This document shows positions 1 through 13,200 of a stretch of 64,000 bases of DNA, piece after piece (positions within the stretch are counted from its first letter, which is position 1; every line of letters begins with the position of its first letter). The notes beneath the pieces are model-generated. The model did no database searches. It saw only the letters and a list, made by a program, of their open reading frames with translations, and was not told the DNA's origin. Source of the stretch: Melastoma dodecandrum. Taxonomy: Eukaryota > Streptophyta > Magnoliopsida > Myrtales > Melastomataceae. The position numbers and the translations under genes are program-made. Where the stretch lies: NCBI GenBank assembly GCA_029817715.1, contig JARUPY010000154.1, positions 4,553,501 to 4,617,500 on the forward strand, written 5' to 3'.

Positions 1-926
1 GGTAAAAAAACAACCACCTTTGGTGATCCTTCTGTCAGTCCTTGTGATCATATGCAGTTCTAGGAATTGCCACCTCTTCTTCGACATGATCACCCCCTTC
101 TGTGGTGGGACTTGGGGGAACTTACCGAGAAGCAAAAAGATCGGTTGATTATTATTAGCAGAGTAACCCAGTTCCAATTGTTCTTTTTTATCTGCTCCTA
201 AGAAAGCAAAGACCCCGTCCAGCGGTCCTCCCGTCTAAGGAATATGTTCGCGATGTGATGCTGCCACCGAAGAAGTAGCGGCATGACCAACGTTTTCAGA
301 CGAATGATGATTAATCTTACAGATGACAGCTGATCATTCTTGTCATGGTTGTTGCTTTGTTCCTGTCGATGAAACATTCCTCGTGGGTCTTTTCTAAAAA
401 TTAACGAGCGAATGGAAAAGAAAACGAGATGCGGGAACCCGATGTAGTATTTGCGCGAGGGCTCGTGTTCAGAAAAAAGGGTAATCGAGTTTCAGCCTCC
501 TGGCAATGCCATCGCCCTTAGAATTCAGCATCGCAACAACATTCATTGAACAACGCAATGCCGCGGCCGATACCGAGCGTCGTAATGCAGCTTATGTTAT
601 CGTTACAACTTTACCGGAGGGAAACAAATGTACGGAAGGTGAAAATTCGTGAAGCATAGAGAATGAACGATTAAAGATAATAATGCATAAAGGGAAAGGG
701 AATTAATTAGAATAAACTCTTGCACATTTGCATCATAATTATACAATTAATTGTGGAATTAGGGATCAATTAAAAATTTCATAAGATTGGGATGGACAAG
801 ATTAGTAGGGGAAATAAAGCGAATAAATCGGTAGATCTCTTCTTCTTAAATTAAAAATTAGCATTTCCAAAGTTAATTCTTTTTCCTCAATTTTTTTTTC
901 ATTACATATAAAAATTCTACCTTTAA
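1..926. other. Gene-free stretch at the left edge
   Basis: I see no coding region, RNA gene or clear repeat here. The right half is AT-rich and leads into the 3' end of the zinc-finger gene on the minus strand, so the last one or two hundred bases may be its 3' untranslated region. Confidence 0.5.
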
Positions 927-1718
927 CTACAGATGAAGATCCAAACTCACATTCTCTTGCATGCTCGCCATTGCGTCGCACGCGTACGCCCCCTCGGCCC
1001 TACCGTGCCTTCCGGTGGCGTCACTTGCATCTCGTCCCAGCATGGGCACCTGCTCCCTGGTCGTAGACTGTGCGGCGGCGGCGGCGGCGGCCGGGATTCT
1101 CCATAATGGGTTCCCATTTATCGGCTGCTGATGAGTATAGTTGTGAAGACTGAACGTGGCGCCGTTATAGTAATTATTGTTAATCCTTTCGTTAGTGTTA
1201 ATGCTGCTCCCACCGAAGTACCGGCCGCCGCTGTAACCCCACTGAGTATGACTGCTGTACGCGGACGGAGACGGCCCCCCGTAAGGGCCGAAGCCGTATA
1301 TTTCCGAGAGGCCGCTGTGGGCGGCGATGGCGGACTGAAGGTGGGCCCGCTTGGCGTGCTGCCGCTCCCTCTTGTGGGCATTCTGGTGTCCCCCGAGGGC
1401 TTGCGAGGTAGGGAAGTTCCTGCAGCAGTAATGGCACTCGAACCTCCTCGAGCTCTCCGGGTTTCCGGTTCCGCAGGCGGAGGAGCTGTGGTTGGGGTCG
1501 GAGTCGGCAGAGTTTGTGCTGCTCTTGAAGGCATCCGGGTCGTTGGGCTTGCCGTCGGGGCAGGAGTCGTCGGCGGGGTCGAACTCGATGCCGAAGAGCC
1601 TGATGCCGGGGGAGGAGGAGGCGGGTGGCTTCTCCCTAGGGGCAGGGCGGATGAAGGGGAGTTGGGAGAAGGAGTCGACGTTCATGAAGTCCCGGGTCTC
1701 TCTGTCTGGTTTGTCCAT
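927..1718 (-). CDS. Single C2H2 zinc-finger transcription factor, GIS/ZFP8-like
   Basis: Single-exon gene for a 263-aa nuclear transcription factor. One C2H2 finger lies at residues 95-115 (C95, C98, H111, H115) and carries the plant QALGGH signature at 106-111, the DNA-contact helix. The protein ends in LDLHL (259-263), an EAR-type repression motif. The N-terminus (MDKPDRETRDFMNV, then SFSQLPFIRPAP) resembles the GIS/ZFP5/ZFP8 group, which acts in trichome initiation downstream of gibberellin and cytokinin in Arabidopsis. The frame is open 36 codons further upstream, but I chose this methionine because family homology begins there and the upstream part is a low-complexity pyrimidine-rich leader. 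A GC-rich alanine run lies near residues 220-230. Family is clear; the exact orthologue and its role here are inferred. Confidence 0.9.
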   Translation of the reverse strand: MDKPDRETRDFMNVDSFSQLPFIRPAPREKPPASSSPGIRLFGIEFDPADDSCPDGKPNDPDAFKSSTNSADSDPNHSSSACGTGNPESSRRFECHYCCRNFPTSQALGGHQNAHKRERQHAKRAHLQSAIAAHSGLSEIYGFGPYGGPSPSAYSSHTQWGYSGGRYFGGSSINTNERINNNYYNGATFSLHNYTHQQPINGNPLWRIPAAAAAAAQSTTREQVPMLGRDASDATGRHGRAEGAYACDAMASMQENVSLDLHL

Positions 1719-2878
1719 GGCGTTCGTAAGGAAAGCGAAAGGGGGAAAGGGAAGGACGAAGAATGGTGGGATTCTTGTATTACTTAAAAAGGAGGACGTC
1801 TTGGCTTGCAAGGGGAAGAAAGGCAAAGAATGAAACTTCTTGTGGGAGGGGAGGAGGGGGATGGGGGGGAGAGAATGATTGGGTGGAGTTTAATTTTAGG
1901 ACAAACAAAGGGTTTGTGTAAGAAGAAGGGAAAAAGACTTCTGTTGTGGTTTGGTTTTTGGTCATTTGAGGGGGTCAGTGACTCTGCGTGTGTGTGTGTT
2001 TTTTTTTTTTTTTTTTTCTGGTTACATTTTGAACTCGATTTCGGCAGTAAGCACGTTTCATTTTCCACGTGTTTTGAGGGAAGGGTTAACAAGTAGTCCT
2101 TACCCGATAAATTAATTATGACGATGCAAATCAACGTCGAAAGAAATTTAAGAAAGCTGATTATCTTTCCTCATGTCCACTTGATGCATCACAATCAAAC
2201 ATCATCATTCCATAGCGTCCACGTAATCCGTCCAATGTTTTTCGAGTGACATTTTCTTCCCAATGAGTCACAAAAAGGATAAAAATAAAAATAAAAATAT
2301 ATTTCATTTTTTGTTTTGTTTTTTGGAGATTAGAATTTTTTTTTTTTTTTTTTGGTATTCCCCTATTGCATACTACATAGGACACAAAGAATCTGTCATT
2401 CCTTAAAATCTATTTCGTCCTCATTATCCAGAAATGGGCAACCCTTTTCTTCCGCCACAGATTCTTTGGATCCAACGCTCTGCCCGAAAGACAGACAGTT
2501 TCACCTCCTCCTCCCCAACCCATCTTCCTTTATTTGTTTATTTATTTATATATTCAATCATGGATTGTCAATTCCCAACAGCTAACACCAATCCCTTTTA
2601 CTTTTTTTTTCATTTTTTATTTTTAAATGGACTTATTTCATCAGAGATTGTGTTTAACCCTCTCGTTAGAGAACCACTCACTCAATTGATCAGTCGATTA
2701 ATTTGTATTCATCAAATGTATCTTAGTAGTCGTAATCGTTTGTTCTAGCTAAAAATCATATTCTTCGCCCTCATATATATAAAAAAAGTACATATTTAGT
2801 ATTATTTCTTCTTGGGGCAAAAGATCGCGGTTTGTTGTCTTTAGCGGTGCTTTCTTTTGTGTTTGTTAAAAATCGAAC

Positions 2879-3062
2879 CGGGGTTACCCCTTCATCTAAA
2901 AGCTAGCAATTAGGTTAAGGGTCTCAACTATATTTAAGGCGTTGGCCCAGGCCTTTTATATCTGGTGATCGTGTCGGGGTTACTCATTCACCTAAAAGCT
3001 AGTAATTAGGTGAAGTGTCACAACTATATTTAAGGCGTTGCCCAGGCCTTTTCTATCCGGTG
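2879..3062. repeat. Diverged tandem duplication, about 96-bp period
   Basis: Two copies (2879-2967 and 2975-3062) share a core of ACCTAAAAGCTAG, AATTAGGT, CAACTATATTTAAGGCGTTG and CCCAGGCCTTTT. They differ at scattered positions, so this is an old duplication rather than an assembly duplication. I cannot assign the family; a fragment of a retrotransposon end is possible. Confidence 0.8.
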
Positions 3063-5484
3063 TTGGACTATCCAACCGTGCTTCCGTTGAAGTGCCCTAT
3101 AAAACTGCTCCTCACAATAATATAATGAAAACAATGAAAGAAACTAAGTGGTCCCATTACTTCTCCAAGCCATGCTTTCAAAACAAACGATAAATTCTTC
3201 AAAGGAAGAAAATTCAGATGATTAAATAAGTAAATAAAAGCCCATCATTTTCATATTCTTACAAGGGAAAATAAATATATAATACAAGCACCAACCCCTT
3301 TTCATCATTCAATGCAAAAGGAACAACACAAAACCCAGGTATGTGTGTGTGTTTTGCCATTAAAGTGACGATCAGAGGTTTATGGTTAAATTTATGGTTA
3401 CGTTCCTTATCATGTATCTTCCAGAGATCGGGGGGGACCGTTTTTGATCTCATCTTGTATTCAGCCTTCTCTCGACTTCTCCTCCTCTCCATATGCATAT
3501 ACAGACGCGCCCCTCTCGCAAAAAGTCGAGCGAATGATAATAATTCGCGACGTACCATCCCTCTCTGATTACACCGGCCACATGATGGCGACAACATGTA
3601 CCTCGTAACCCACGCTTGTTTTCAGTATGTACGTGGCGGGGTTGGGGTGGGGCGGGGCAGAGGTTTCTTTTTCACAACCGACGATGGGCCGCCGGTTCAG
3701 GTCGCGGCTGGCCGTGAGGGAGGGAGTTCTTCTGTTATGTTTCTCGTTTCTTGCATCGCTGGCTGGCTATGGCCGGGGCTGTCCTTTATCTTGGTTTTGT
3801 GGGGTTTTATTTTATTATCTAGTTTGAACAACAGGTGTGACTCCTCTCTTTTTGCGCATGTCTGACTTGACTACATTTAGGGTTTCTCTTCGAAGTACTT
3901 GAAAAATTTAATGCCCAACTCCCTTATGGAAGTGACAGGGCAAGGGCATCAAGCTTCATCTCCATCGTGGTCGTGGTACGTCCGTACAATAATTGTCACC
4001 GAGTAACTTCTGGTTTCGAATCGATGCGATAATCGTTTAGGGCGTTCGTCGACAAGACACGAGAGAGTCGACATCAGTTCCGCGAGGCATTTGGTCTGGA
4101 AACCCGAACTTCATTCCTCTTGGTCTTAACCCCCCGCTTTCGAATTGAATATACTTGCGAACGTAGATACGTTGCATGACACACTTAAGACGTTGCAGGG
4201 ACCGGTTCGCTGAACTTATCGGCAATAGACCCGACTCGACGACAATGACAAGAGCTGGTACTCTGTGGACGACATCGTCGACGGCTCGTGATACGCATGG
4301 GGAAGAGTATGTGGACATGAAGCGACCGTCGCTCGTTATCATAAACTCTTTTCATGTGCGCGAGATAGAGCATAAATTTACGTGTCACTCACTCATCACG
4401 TGTCGGAACAATTACTTAAACTTAAGAAAGCCCTCCATCACTTTTTTAGCGTACTGTCGCCAAAAGCACAAAACCCCAATCTCCTAAACCCATCGATCCC
4501 CACCAAGAACAAAAGGAAGAATCTACAGAAGTGAAAAGTGGGTGGAGACACACATAGACACAAACCCAAGTTGGACACGACGGCGATGACGACGACAATA
4601 ACATGTTTGGATGTGGGAGAGACTTCGCCAGAAGACAAATAGTGATTGATAAATGCACCTTCCCGATTTTTCCTTTCTTGATGCCGATGTGTTTGATGAG
4701 CACGTCCATGTGCATGTGCAAATTGTGGTTTTAAAATTACGATCAAAAAATTTACCAATTTAGTAATCCGATTCTGGACGAGTTTGATTCGCGATAAAAA
4801 TAGATTTTTTTACATTATAATTTTTATTGATAATATTTTTTGAAATTCGACGGCCTTTTCTCGAATGAGATCATGTGTTATAATATACTTATAAATGAAC
4901 ATTTATGAGTGAGTATGTGTAACCACTTGGGGAAGGAAATTGGGCGTGTCTGTGGTTTGTCTCTATTGGGACCACAAACTCAAAGGAACAACATCTCTCC
5001 AAATATTAACTGCTGTGAGGTTTCAATCACACACTTCGTTTGAATCTTTTAGGCCAATTGAACGTGACATCTCCCCACCCTCCCCCTCCAAGTTTTCTTC
5101 CATTCTAGTATTAGTCCCGCAATCTTTGGTTCGCAACCTCGCGGTCCTCCAACTTTGATCCATTTCTCTGTTCGGACCATACGAGTCGACCTGGTCTTGC
5201 TCGTTGACCGCCCGGAGAGAGACGACATCTCTCGGAGACGTGATCCGACAATGGGAAACGAATCGAAACTGGAAAACTCGAGGGACCGACTGCGTAAATA
5301 TCCCGTTTTCCTTAGCCGAAGAAAGGAGCCATATAGAGATGCAAACCAAATGGGGCAAAAGGATAATTTAATAATAGGTACCCACAAGGCGGTCCAAAGC
5401 ATGGATGACTGAAACAGTCGGGTTGAAGAGTGTTGGGGGGAGGGGGACTTATGCTCTTTCCTAAATTTTACCATATGTGTTTAT

Positions 5485-5547
5485 GTCTCTCTCTCTCTCT
5501 CTCTTTATCTGTATGTTCTGTCTTTGTTTGTGTGTGTGTGTGTGTGT
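5485..5547. repeat. Compound CT / GT microsatellite
   Basis: A (TC)n tract at 5485-5504 is followed by a (TG)n tract at 5530-5547. Simple sequence, expected to be length-variable. Confidence 0.9.
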
Positions 5548-6493
5548 TGTGTGGGGATAAGACATAGAATGGGAAGAAAAGGAAAGAAGGAAATAAGTGG
5601 GGGTGGAGACTAGAAGACGGGAAAGGATGGAGATGACACTTGTGTGGGTTGTAATTGTGTTTTTAAGTGTACACACACAAACACACACACTGAAAGCAAC
5701 ACGACCTTTCTTTCCTTCACACTCTCTTCTACGAATCCATCCACTCAAGTGGATGAGAATTAACGGCATTCACATGAATTGTGCTCCTTCGTTAACTTCT
5801 TCTGAGGAAGAACAGCTTTTTATTAGGTCCCCACACACACCATGAAAAGAACACCCCCACCCCCAATAACATACACCTCCCACTTTAAGAATCAACAAAC
5901 GTTTCGCGCTACTGATATTTTCCGTGCTCGAATACGAGATTTCTGAATCAAACTGAATCAGCCCGATCCAAGCGTTTAGAATGAAATGAATTTTGCCGTC
6001 TACCCCATTTTTTTCTTTTCAATTTTGTGGATGACGAAGACGACGGGACTCTTCTTCGTCTGCTTCCTTTTCTTTTTTCTGTTAGGTTGGTCAGATCCAG
6101 AAGCTGCAAACTTTTCACAAACATTTTGCTTTTCCTGCCTTTTTTCTTCTTTTGTTTTGGTATCAGCGGTGTCATTGGATGGGGGCGATTAAATGTGATG
6201 TATGCGGTTCGACGATATTAATTTCCGTGGGGCGCACCCTCCCCTCCCACCCCCCCTGATCCCCACCAGCGCCCCCCGACACTGCAAATGCAGAAACCCT
6301 TCGTCTCGTTTCCCTCACATTTAAGTTTACTCCGGACGCCCTTTCCCTACTACATAAGTCTCGTAGTACGTTCAACACACTAGCTTACGCTTCTGAATTT
6401 CGGTTCGGGGTGTTCGTCCATCGAATATTGGAAACACGATCTCCCCCTCCCCAAGCCCAACTCCAACCCTCACGGGCGGTACAAGTTGCAGTT

Positions 6494-6495
<2 letters not shown>

Positions 6496-6538
<43 letters not shown>
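6496..6538. repeat. 43-base guanine homopolymer
   Basis: An uninterrupted run of 43 G on the plus strand, within a C/G-rich stretch. Pure G tracts this long are rare in nuclear genomes. It could form quadruplex structures, or its length could be an assembly estimate. Confidence 0.95.
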
Positions 6539-6539
<1 letters not shown>

Positions 6540-8701
6540 GGCTGGGTTCGAGTTCGAACAAGGAAGATCTCTCTTTGTAAGGTTCATGTCATCGCATTTT
6601 TATCCACTTACTGCACCCCTAACCGAACTTCCAAACCCCTAGTCGTCGACGCAATTGCGACCCCGTTTCGTCCGGGGCCGAACACTCACACACATGCACC
6701 TCATTGATGTTTTCCGTACAATAATGGAAGATTTCCAACCGCGTCCTCCTCCTAACCCTAGAACCTAATAACATGCAAAGGGGACCCCTCTTCCTAAAGA
6801 GAAAAAGGAAGTAACTCTGGATTCCGATTACTTTTGTTTCTTTATTTTTTTTTTGTTTCTTTCTGAAAAACCTTCAGTCAATTAATGTTGCAATAAGCAG
6901 TGGGGTACTTGAAATTGTCTCCTTTTTCTGCCGAAAAAAATGGCAGAGGTGTTGATTGAGAAGAAGCCTAATAATAATAATGACAATAATAATTGAATTG
7001 GGACTTATGTATGAGTTTTGATTGGACCCATCTCAAGCAAATTGGGGCTCTTTCTCTTCTTGGTACTTCCTCTTCTCCCTTTTCTTTACCCACCTATCGT
7101 TTAGATCATGAGCCAAACGAGATATATGTATTTACAAAAGAATTGACCCGACGACTAGGAGCATTTATTAGTAGCAGCCTCGTATCTTTTACTATCGGAT
7201 TTATTAGTGGGTCTTTAATTTAAATATGTGTACATGCAAGAACAAGCTTTTGAACACGTGATGATTTTAATCGTGGATAACTAAGACTATCACGTGGGTT
7301 ATAAATATTATTGCGAAGTATTTCTATAGATCGAAGGGGAGAAGAGGAGAAAGCTTTAAGAGATGGTTAAGTGAGTGTGGTAGGGGCATAGTACTTGCCT
7401 TGATGGGAAACGCACCCTTTACGACAAGCATATTCCTTACCTCTTCGTCTTTCTTATTGCAAGAGAAACGAAAACGATAAAAAGGAAAGGTTTTGTGGTC
7501 CAAAATGCCAAATAGTATTCTCGTAATTGCCTCATGGGTTTCATTTCTTCTTTTTATCTCCATCAGTTCCACTCACAATCTCTGCTTCTTTTTCCCACCT
7601 CCCCCTTTTCTTCCTCCACTCCCTTCGAGAGTGTAGTGAACCACCCATCAGCTTTCTCCCAGACCCAAAATCAAATCTTGTACACATATTTTTAAATAAA
7701 AAAAGATAACACCAACTATCGCGTACGAATGGCTGCCGATGAGCTCCGTATCGCATCACGTCACTTCGTACCGCCGTAGAAAACTGCCTGTCACCGTTCA
7801 CTTTGTGTCGTCACGTACGCCTAGAGCATTCAGAAACGATTCATTTGCGTGTGGTTTCTAACAAGGAGGGCATTTACGGTAGTCGTGAGGTCGCTTTCGT
7901 TGCACCCATTTGTTTCGAAGTGGGTCTAAAGGATGTGGACAATAGAACTTTCTCCAAAGAAAAACAAAAGGGGTTGCTGTATTCCTGATCCACACATCTT
8001 TTCTAACATGTGTAGTGGGATTGGCATCAAAGTGCAACCAACCGGGGGGGGGTTGGTATATCTACTCAATAGAAACCTTAATCTCCCACCCAACAGCACT
8101 CGTGTTTTTGTGTTCCCTAAAGCCAGGGGATGTTTGGATAATACTTTTATGTATTTTACTTTCAAAAAAAGTCATGCCCCAAAACCAAACAATTTAATTT
8201 GCATAGACCCCACAATGCAACAATTGCTGTCAATATATGTCAGACTATCTCTTCTCATCCTCCTAATTTAGAAGAAACCAATGAGGTCGTTTAGACGATG
8301 CTTTCTACTGTAAAAAGAATCGGCATCGGCATCTATCATTGGGTTGAGTTTTTCTGGGACAACTTCCTCGGATCGGTGTTTCTGAACTCGCCTTCGACTC
8401 GACGTGACAAACTAATCTAAATTTGTTACAGTGTAATATAACAACAAAGAACTTTTGTAGACGTGGATGGCTCGCGTGTTATGAGCCGGATGAAGCCCCG
8501 AATTTGGCCCATTAAAAAGGGCCCGCCCGGAACCTTCTTGCATCCTGCGAGAGGGTAAATTTAAGAGGATTCCCGTCTCGTCCACCCTCCCTCTTCCCCC
8601 TTGTCTCTCCTTTCTTGAGAATTTCCCCTGAAATATCTCGTCCTTCCTTTCTGCCTGGGGGAGACTCTGGGTCGACTCGAGGAGGAGATCCTTTTCCTCC
8701 G

Positions 8702-10262
8702 ATGGTTGACTCGAAGCAGGTGATCTTAATTTTTTTACCTATTTCCCGGAATTGTTGGTACCCTTTAATTCTGGACTTCGGCGGGTACTCGTTTCGGGAT
8801 TTTTCGATTGATTGGATTTTGTATGAGTTGATGATTCTGAATTGAAAGCTAAAAACTGGAGTTTTGGGTGATGGAGATAGGAGTTTCTGTGTTAGGAATT
8901 AGGGTTATGAAGCGATTAGACTGGTTTGACTGAGTTTGATTGAATTTTGTGCGATTCCTTGTTCTTTGAGAAGAGTAAAGCGGAGATGCCTGTTACCGTG
9001 TGAAGAGAGCTCGTATCACATGTTTGGTGGGTAGTTTCGAGCAAGAGGAGGATGAGTGCATATTTACTTAATCTTGTCTTGAACGGTGTGACGTAGATGA
9101 TAATGGGTTTCTGTTTTCATGGCTAAGGGATGTAAAAGCTTGTATGATTGATGATAGTGCTTGTCAAATGACTGCACAGGGAGGTGGAAATGAAAGAGAA
9201 GAATAATGCTTCGCTGTTTAGCCGTATTTTAGTGAATTGCTCCGCACAGGTCGGTTTCTTGCTGAAGTTTGTATGGAATTGAGTTTCTTTTCCCCTTCTC
9301 TTGCTCTCCCTCACCACTTTGGTTGCGGATAGGAGGATTGCTACTTAGAGATCTTTTTACTTTATTCTGCTAAGTTAATGATATATAAACTCACCAACAT
9401 GGGGTTGGTCCAAGTGGTGAGGAGCTTGGATTCGCTTAAGGAGGTATCGGGTTCGAAACCTACCGTATGTAGTCACCCTTGTTAAAAGACCAATCCACCA
9501 TAGCCAGGTGTCCTACCTGGGTCGAGTTATGGAAGTTGGCTAGGAGAAAGATCATATTGGACTTCGGGGTACTTATTCATTCCACTTTCAAAGTTATACT
9601 GTTTGCATGCATCGAGAATTAAAGGTAGATAGATTTTTTAAACTTTTAGAAGGACCTTAGCCAGATGTTAGCTCATTGAAAGATAGATTTCCTTGTGGTG
9701 ATGTTGTCATGGGAAATGAAGCTTGTCTCTGTTCTTGCCTCATTTTTTTCATAAATTTATCTCACACCTGAACAGAGTCGTTCCTTTCTAGGCAAAAGAA
9801 TATGGGAGCTGTATTGCTGCGAAACTTCCTCAAGTTGAGAGAGATATGTGTTTGAAAGAATTTCTAGCTCTGAACAACTGCATGCAGAAAGTGGTAAAAT
9901 AATGGCTGAGTTTTTGTGGAATTGAAAACATTTCCCTATGAGAATTTTCTCTACTTTAACGTGATCTCTGCATTGTGTTGTAGCTCAATCGGAGGACTTA
10001 AGCACCGATACTGCTCCTTTCTTTAAGAAAGGAAGTAGTGCGATACCTTTACAAGAGTGTGAGAAGCAGCTATTCAAGGTTCTCTCTATTTCCTTAAAAG
10101 TTGCTAGAACTATGGCTGCAAAATGTGAGGCCGAGGATTGAAAGGTTCTTTAGCTTAGCAGTCATTAATCACCAGAAATTTCCTGGAGCTTTGCCATTTC
10201 AATCTTATTTGCCCACTGGAGATTTTGCTAACTGTCTGCAAATTCAGTGGGCTGTGTGGTGA
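8702..10262 (+). promoter_or_regulatory. Probable leader exon, leader intron and spliced uORF of the RMC1 gene
   Basis: A splice donor at 8720 (AAGCAG before GTGATC) and an acceptor ending at 10247 (AATTCAG) would define a 1.5-kb leader intron. The ATG at 8702 starts six codons in the leader exon. Joined to 10248 it continues for four codons and stops at 10260-10262, eleven bases before the main ATG at 10274. This would give a ten-codon upstream frame that can only be completed after splicing. Extra untranslated exons inside the interval cannot be excluded. Confidence 0.4.
9400..9590 (+). mobile_element. Putative tRNA-derived SINE in the RMC1 leader intron
   Basis: An A-box-like sequence (TGGTCCAAGTGG, 9406-9417) is followed 31 bases later by a B-box (GGGTTCGAAACC, 9449-9460), the internal RNA polymerase III promoter of tRNA-derived SINEs. 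There is no cloverleaf, so it is not a tRNA gene. The right end and target-site duplication are not clear. Confidence 0.5.
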
Positions 10263-10273
10263 CCGTGAAGAAA

Positions 10274-13200
10274 ATGTCCGGTCAGGCATCAAGTTCACAG
10301 CCTGTGGTAGGGTCTGGTGGTTCTGGTGCACTTTCACATGTCTATGTCAAGTTTCCACCCCTCCGTTGTGATGTTCCCGAGTCAAGAAATTTATTTTACG
10401 ATGATGGAAGCAAGGTTTTATTTTCTGCAGCAGACAATCAGGTAATATACTAGACGGGAATAGTCATCTCCTTTAACTAACAAAGTAGTTCTCACAGTCT
10501 AGTTGCTCCTGCACTTTGACTTATAATTGTGGCATTCAAGTAGATCAGTTCTTTTACTTTCTACTTATGCGCCCGTATCCAATGGTCGGTTTTAATCTCT
10601 GGTCCAGGTCCATTCATGGAAAATAGCTCCATTTGATCCATCAATTGCTTCTGCCTGTGATTTGATCGGCGATGGTCCTGTCTTGTCTATCCGTCTCTCC
10701 CTTGATGGGAAATATATAGCTATCCAGCGATCTGGCAACGAAGTACAGATCCTGAACAGAGAAACAAGGGAAACTTTTAGTCAGAAGTTCACAGCATCAG
10801 AAAATGTTTTGGGGTTCTTCTGGACCGATTGTCCTCTATGCGATATTGTTTTTGTGAAGACGAGGTACGAATTATATAACCAATTGCCCTAGGTAGACAC
10901 AAATCACTTCCATGACATTTGATCCTGATATAAAGAACTTGTTATCATTAATTGATTTTGTTTAAGGAAGTGTAATCTTTCATGGACTGGCTCGTTTAGT
11001 TTGTAAAAAGGAGTTTTTGCTTTTTTTTTTTCTTGTTGTAAGGCTATCGTTACAACATGGATTAATGACCAAAATTTTCCCTTAGACTTCAAATCCACCC
11101 TCAACAGCCACTGGATGTTTAGGTTTTGCTACTTTAGAAGATAACTCCTTTTGGAAGTTACTTGTTACATTTTAGCTTCTTTTTAATCATTGGCTGATAT
11201 GCTTCCTTCTTATACAACATACATCCAGCATGACTTGCACATGAGTGATGGTTGAGGCATGAGGTAGAATTTTTACATTGTTTTAAATATTAGATGCTGA
11301 AATTGATATGTTATCTACAGTGGGCTGGAGCTGTACGTTCATAATTCTGAGTCAAAGACGCTACATTTGGTGGAGACAAGGAAGATTAGTGTAAATTGGT
11401 ATGTCTACACACATGAAAGTCGACTGGTTCTCCTTGCTTCAGGAATGCAGTGCAAGACCTTTGCAGGTTTCCAGGTGTGCTACCAATTTGTATTGAAATC
11501 TTCTATATGTGTCTAAAGGCTTCTGTATGTAGAATAGTTCTCTGTGTAGAAAGCACCAAGAATGTACGGCTGGCCTTATTGTATTCTCCATTACGTTTTA
11601 GGCTCAGTTCATAGTATCTTTTGCCCCATTACTTTAGTATCATTATTGCTCGTTATTCACATTTCCTGAAATTAGTTGTCCTCTGCCTCTATTGATCTTG
11701 AGTTTGGTATGGGTGTCTGTTTTTTACACTTTTTCAGTGCTTAAGGCAACGATTGCATTTCACACAATTTTTTTTCCGTATGGAGTCCTGGGAGATAAGA
11801 GCCAAGATTCTGAATACTTTTGTTACTAGAAAGAGACATTGGCGGTTGAGATAGAGAAGACAATCTCTTGTTTTCTTCTTTTTTCCTAAATCTTTTTGTT
11901 AAAGATTTTCTTGTCAATGGAAATGATGAGTTCTTTTCTGCAGCTTTCATCTGCAGGTATCATCCGATTGCCGAAATTTGAGATGTTGATGGCAAAAAGT
12001 GAGGCAAACAATAAGCCTGTTTTAGCTGCTGCTGACGTCTACATTGTAACTGTGTTCGTATTGGTAGCATTTTATTTGTTTTCTTCTTGAGCATTTTTAC
12101 TCTTTTGTGCAAATATTGATAGTCAACTTCTTCTCGTTGGCCACAGATATGGTAGAATATACTGCTTGCAAGTTGATAGAGTTGCAATGCTCCTTCACTC
12201 TTACCGGTTTTACCGCGATGCTGTTGTTCAGCAGGTACTCACTCATACCATTTACACGACTCATAGAGAAAAGGAAAATGGTATTTAATAGTCAGGAGTC
12301 TACTCTATGACAGCATGGCTTTGGTTTGGATGCTGACACGTGACATAATGTCCAGGGTTCTTTGCCAATTTATTCAAGCCAAGTTGCCATCAGCGTGGTT
12401 GATAATGTCCTGCTTGTGCATCAAGTGGATGCTAAGGTGGTTATAATATACGACATCTTCCTAGATTCACGAGCACCAATATCGGCTCCACTCCCCCTTC
12501 TGTTGAGAGGATTGCCCAGGTCAAATAGTTTGGGTTCACGATCAGGTCCAAAGGATGGGGATAATTCTGTGGCAACCTACATAAGTCAACAAGAAGCGAC
12601 CATGTATAGTGATGGCTGGATTTTCCTAATGCCGGACCTTATTTGTGATGTTTCTAATAGACTTTTGTGGAAAATACATCTTGATTTAGAGGTGAAATTC
12701 TCAAAACTTATTAAAGAAAATTCTCCAACTTAAACGAGCATCTTGAAAATTTCATCACCAGTCTAAGTTTACACTTCCGTTGTCTGCAGGCAATTGCTTC
12801 TAGCAGTTCTGATGTCTCATTTGTATTAGACTTTCTACAGCGGCGAAAGCTAGAGGCCTACAAGGTAATTTATGGAGACTTTTGAGCATCTTTTCCAAGC
12901 AACTGTTTTGGTTAATTGTATGAAATGTGAACTGACTCAGTTGGGAATTTGCAATCCAAATATAAGCATAACTGGAGCTTTATGATGAAAGGAGAGGCTC
13001 CCTGCAGCTACCATTGATTTATAAAAAATTGAGTTTTGTCTTTTGCTTGAATGTTGCAAGAATGTAGCATTATCTTGAATAGAAATGCTGAGATAATTGG
13101 AATTTACCTAGGAAAGCTGAACGCCAATGATGTCCTGTCCCTTGGAATTTACTGTATGTGTTTTCACATAACGGTGTCCTTGTTATGAAATTAGCTGTAA

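Larger units (their letters stand above)
1719..8570. other. Long intergenic region
   Basis: About 6.8 kb with no gene I can support. It starts with the pyrimidine-rich 5' leader and promoter of the zinc-finger gene. It then holds a 96-bp tandem duplication near 2.9-3.1 kb, CT and GT microsatellites at 5.48-5.55 kb and a 43-base G run at 6.5 kb. The short open frames here are low-complexity and show no family signature. Confidence 0.6.

Noticed and set aside
1118..1787. Long open frames in other frames over the zinc-finger gene
   Set aside because: GC-rich shadow frames of a real gene; no family signature, and the zinc-finger frame explains the region.
6990..7223. 76-codon frame with hydrophobic C-terminus
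   Set aside because: No family match, no promoter or splice context and AT-rich surroundings; probably chance.
9406..9460. tRNA gene
   Set aside because: Only the A- and B-box-like parts are present; there is no acceptor stem or anticodon arm.
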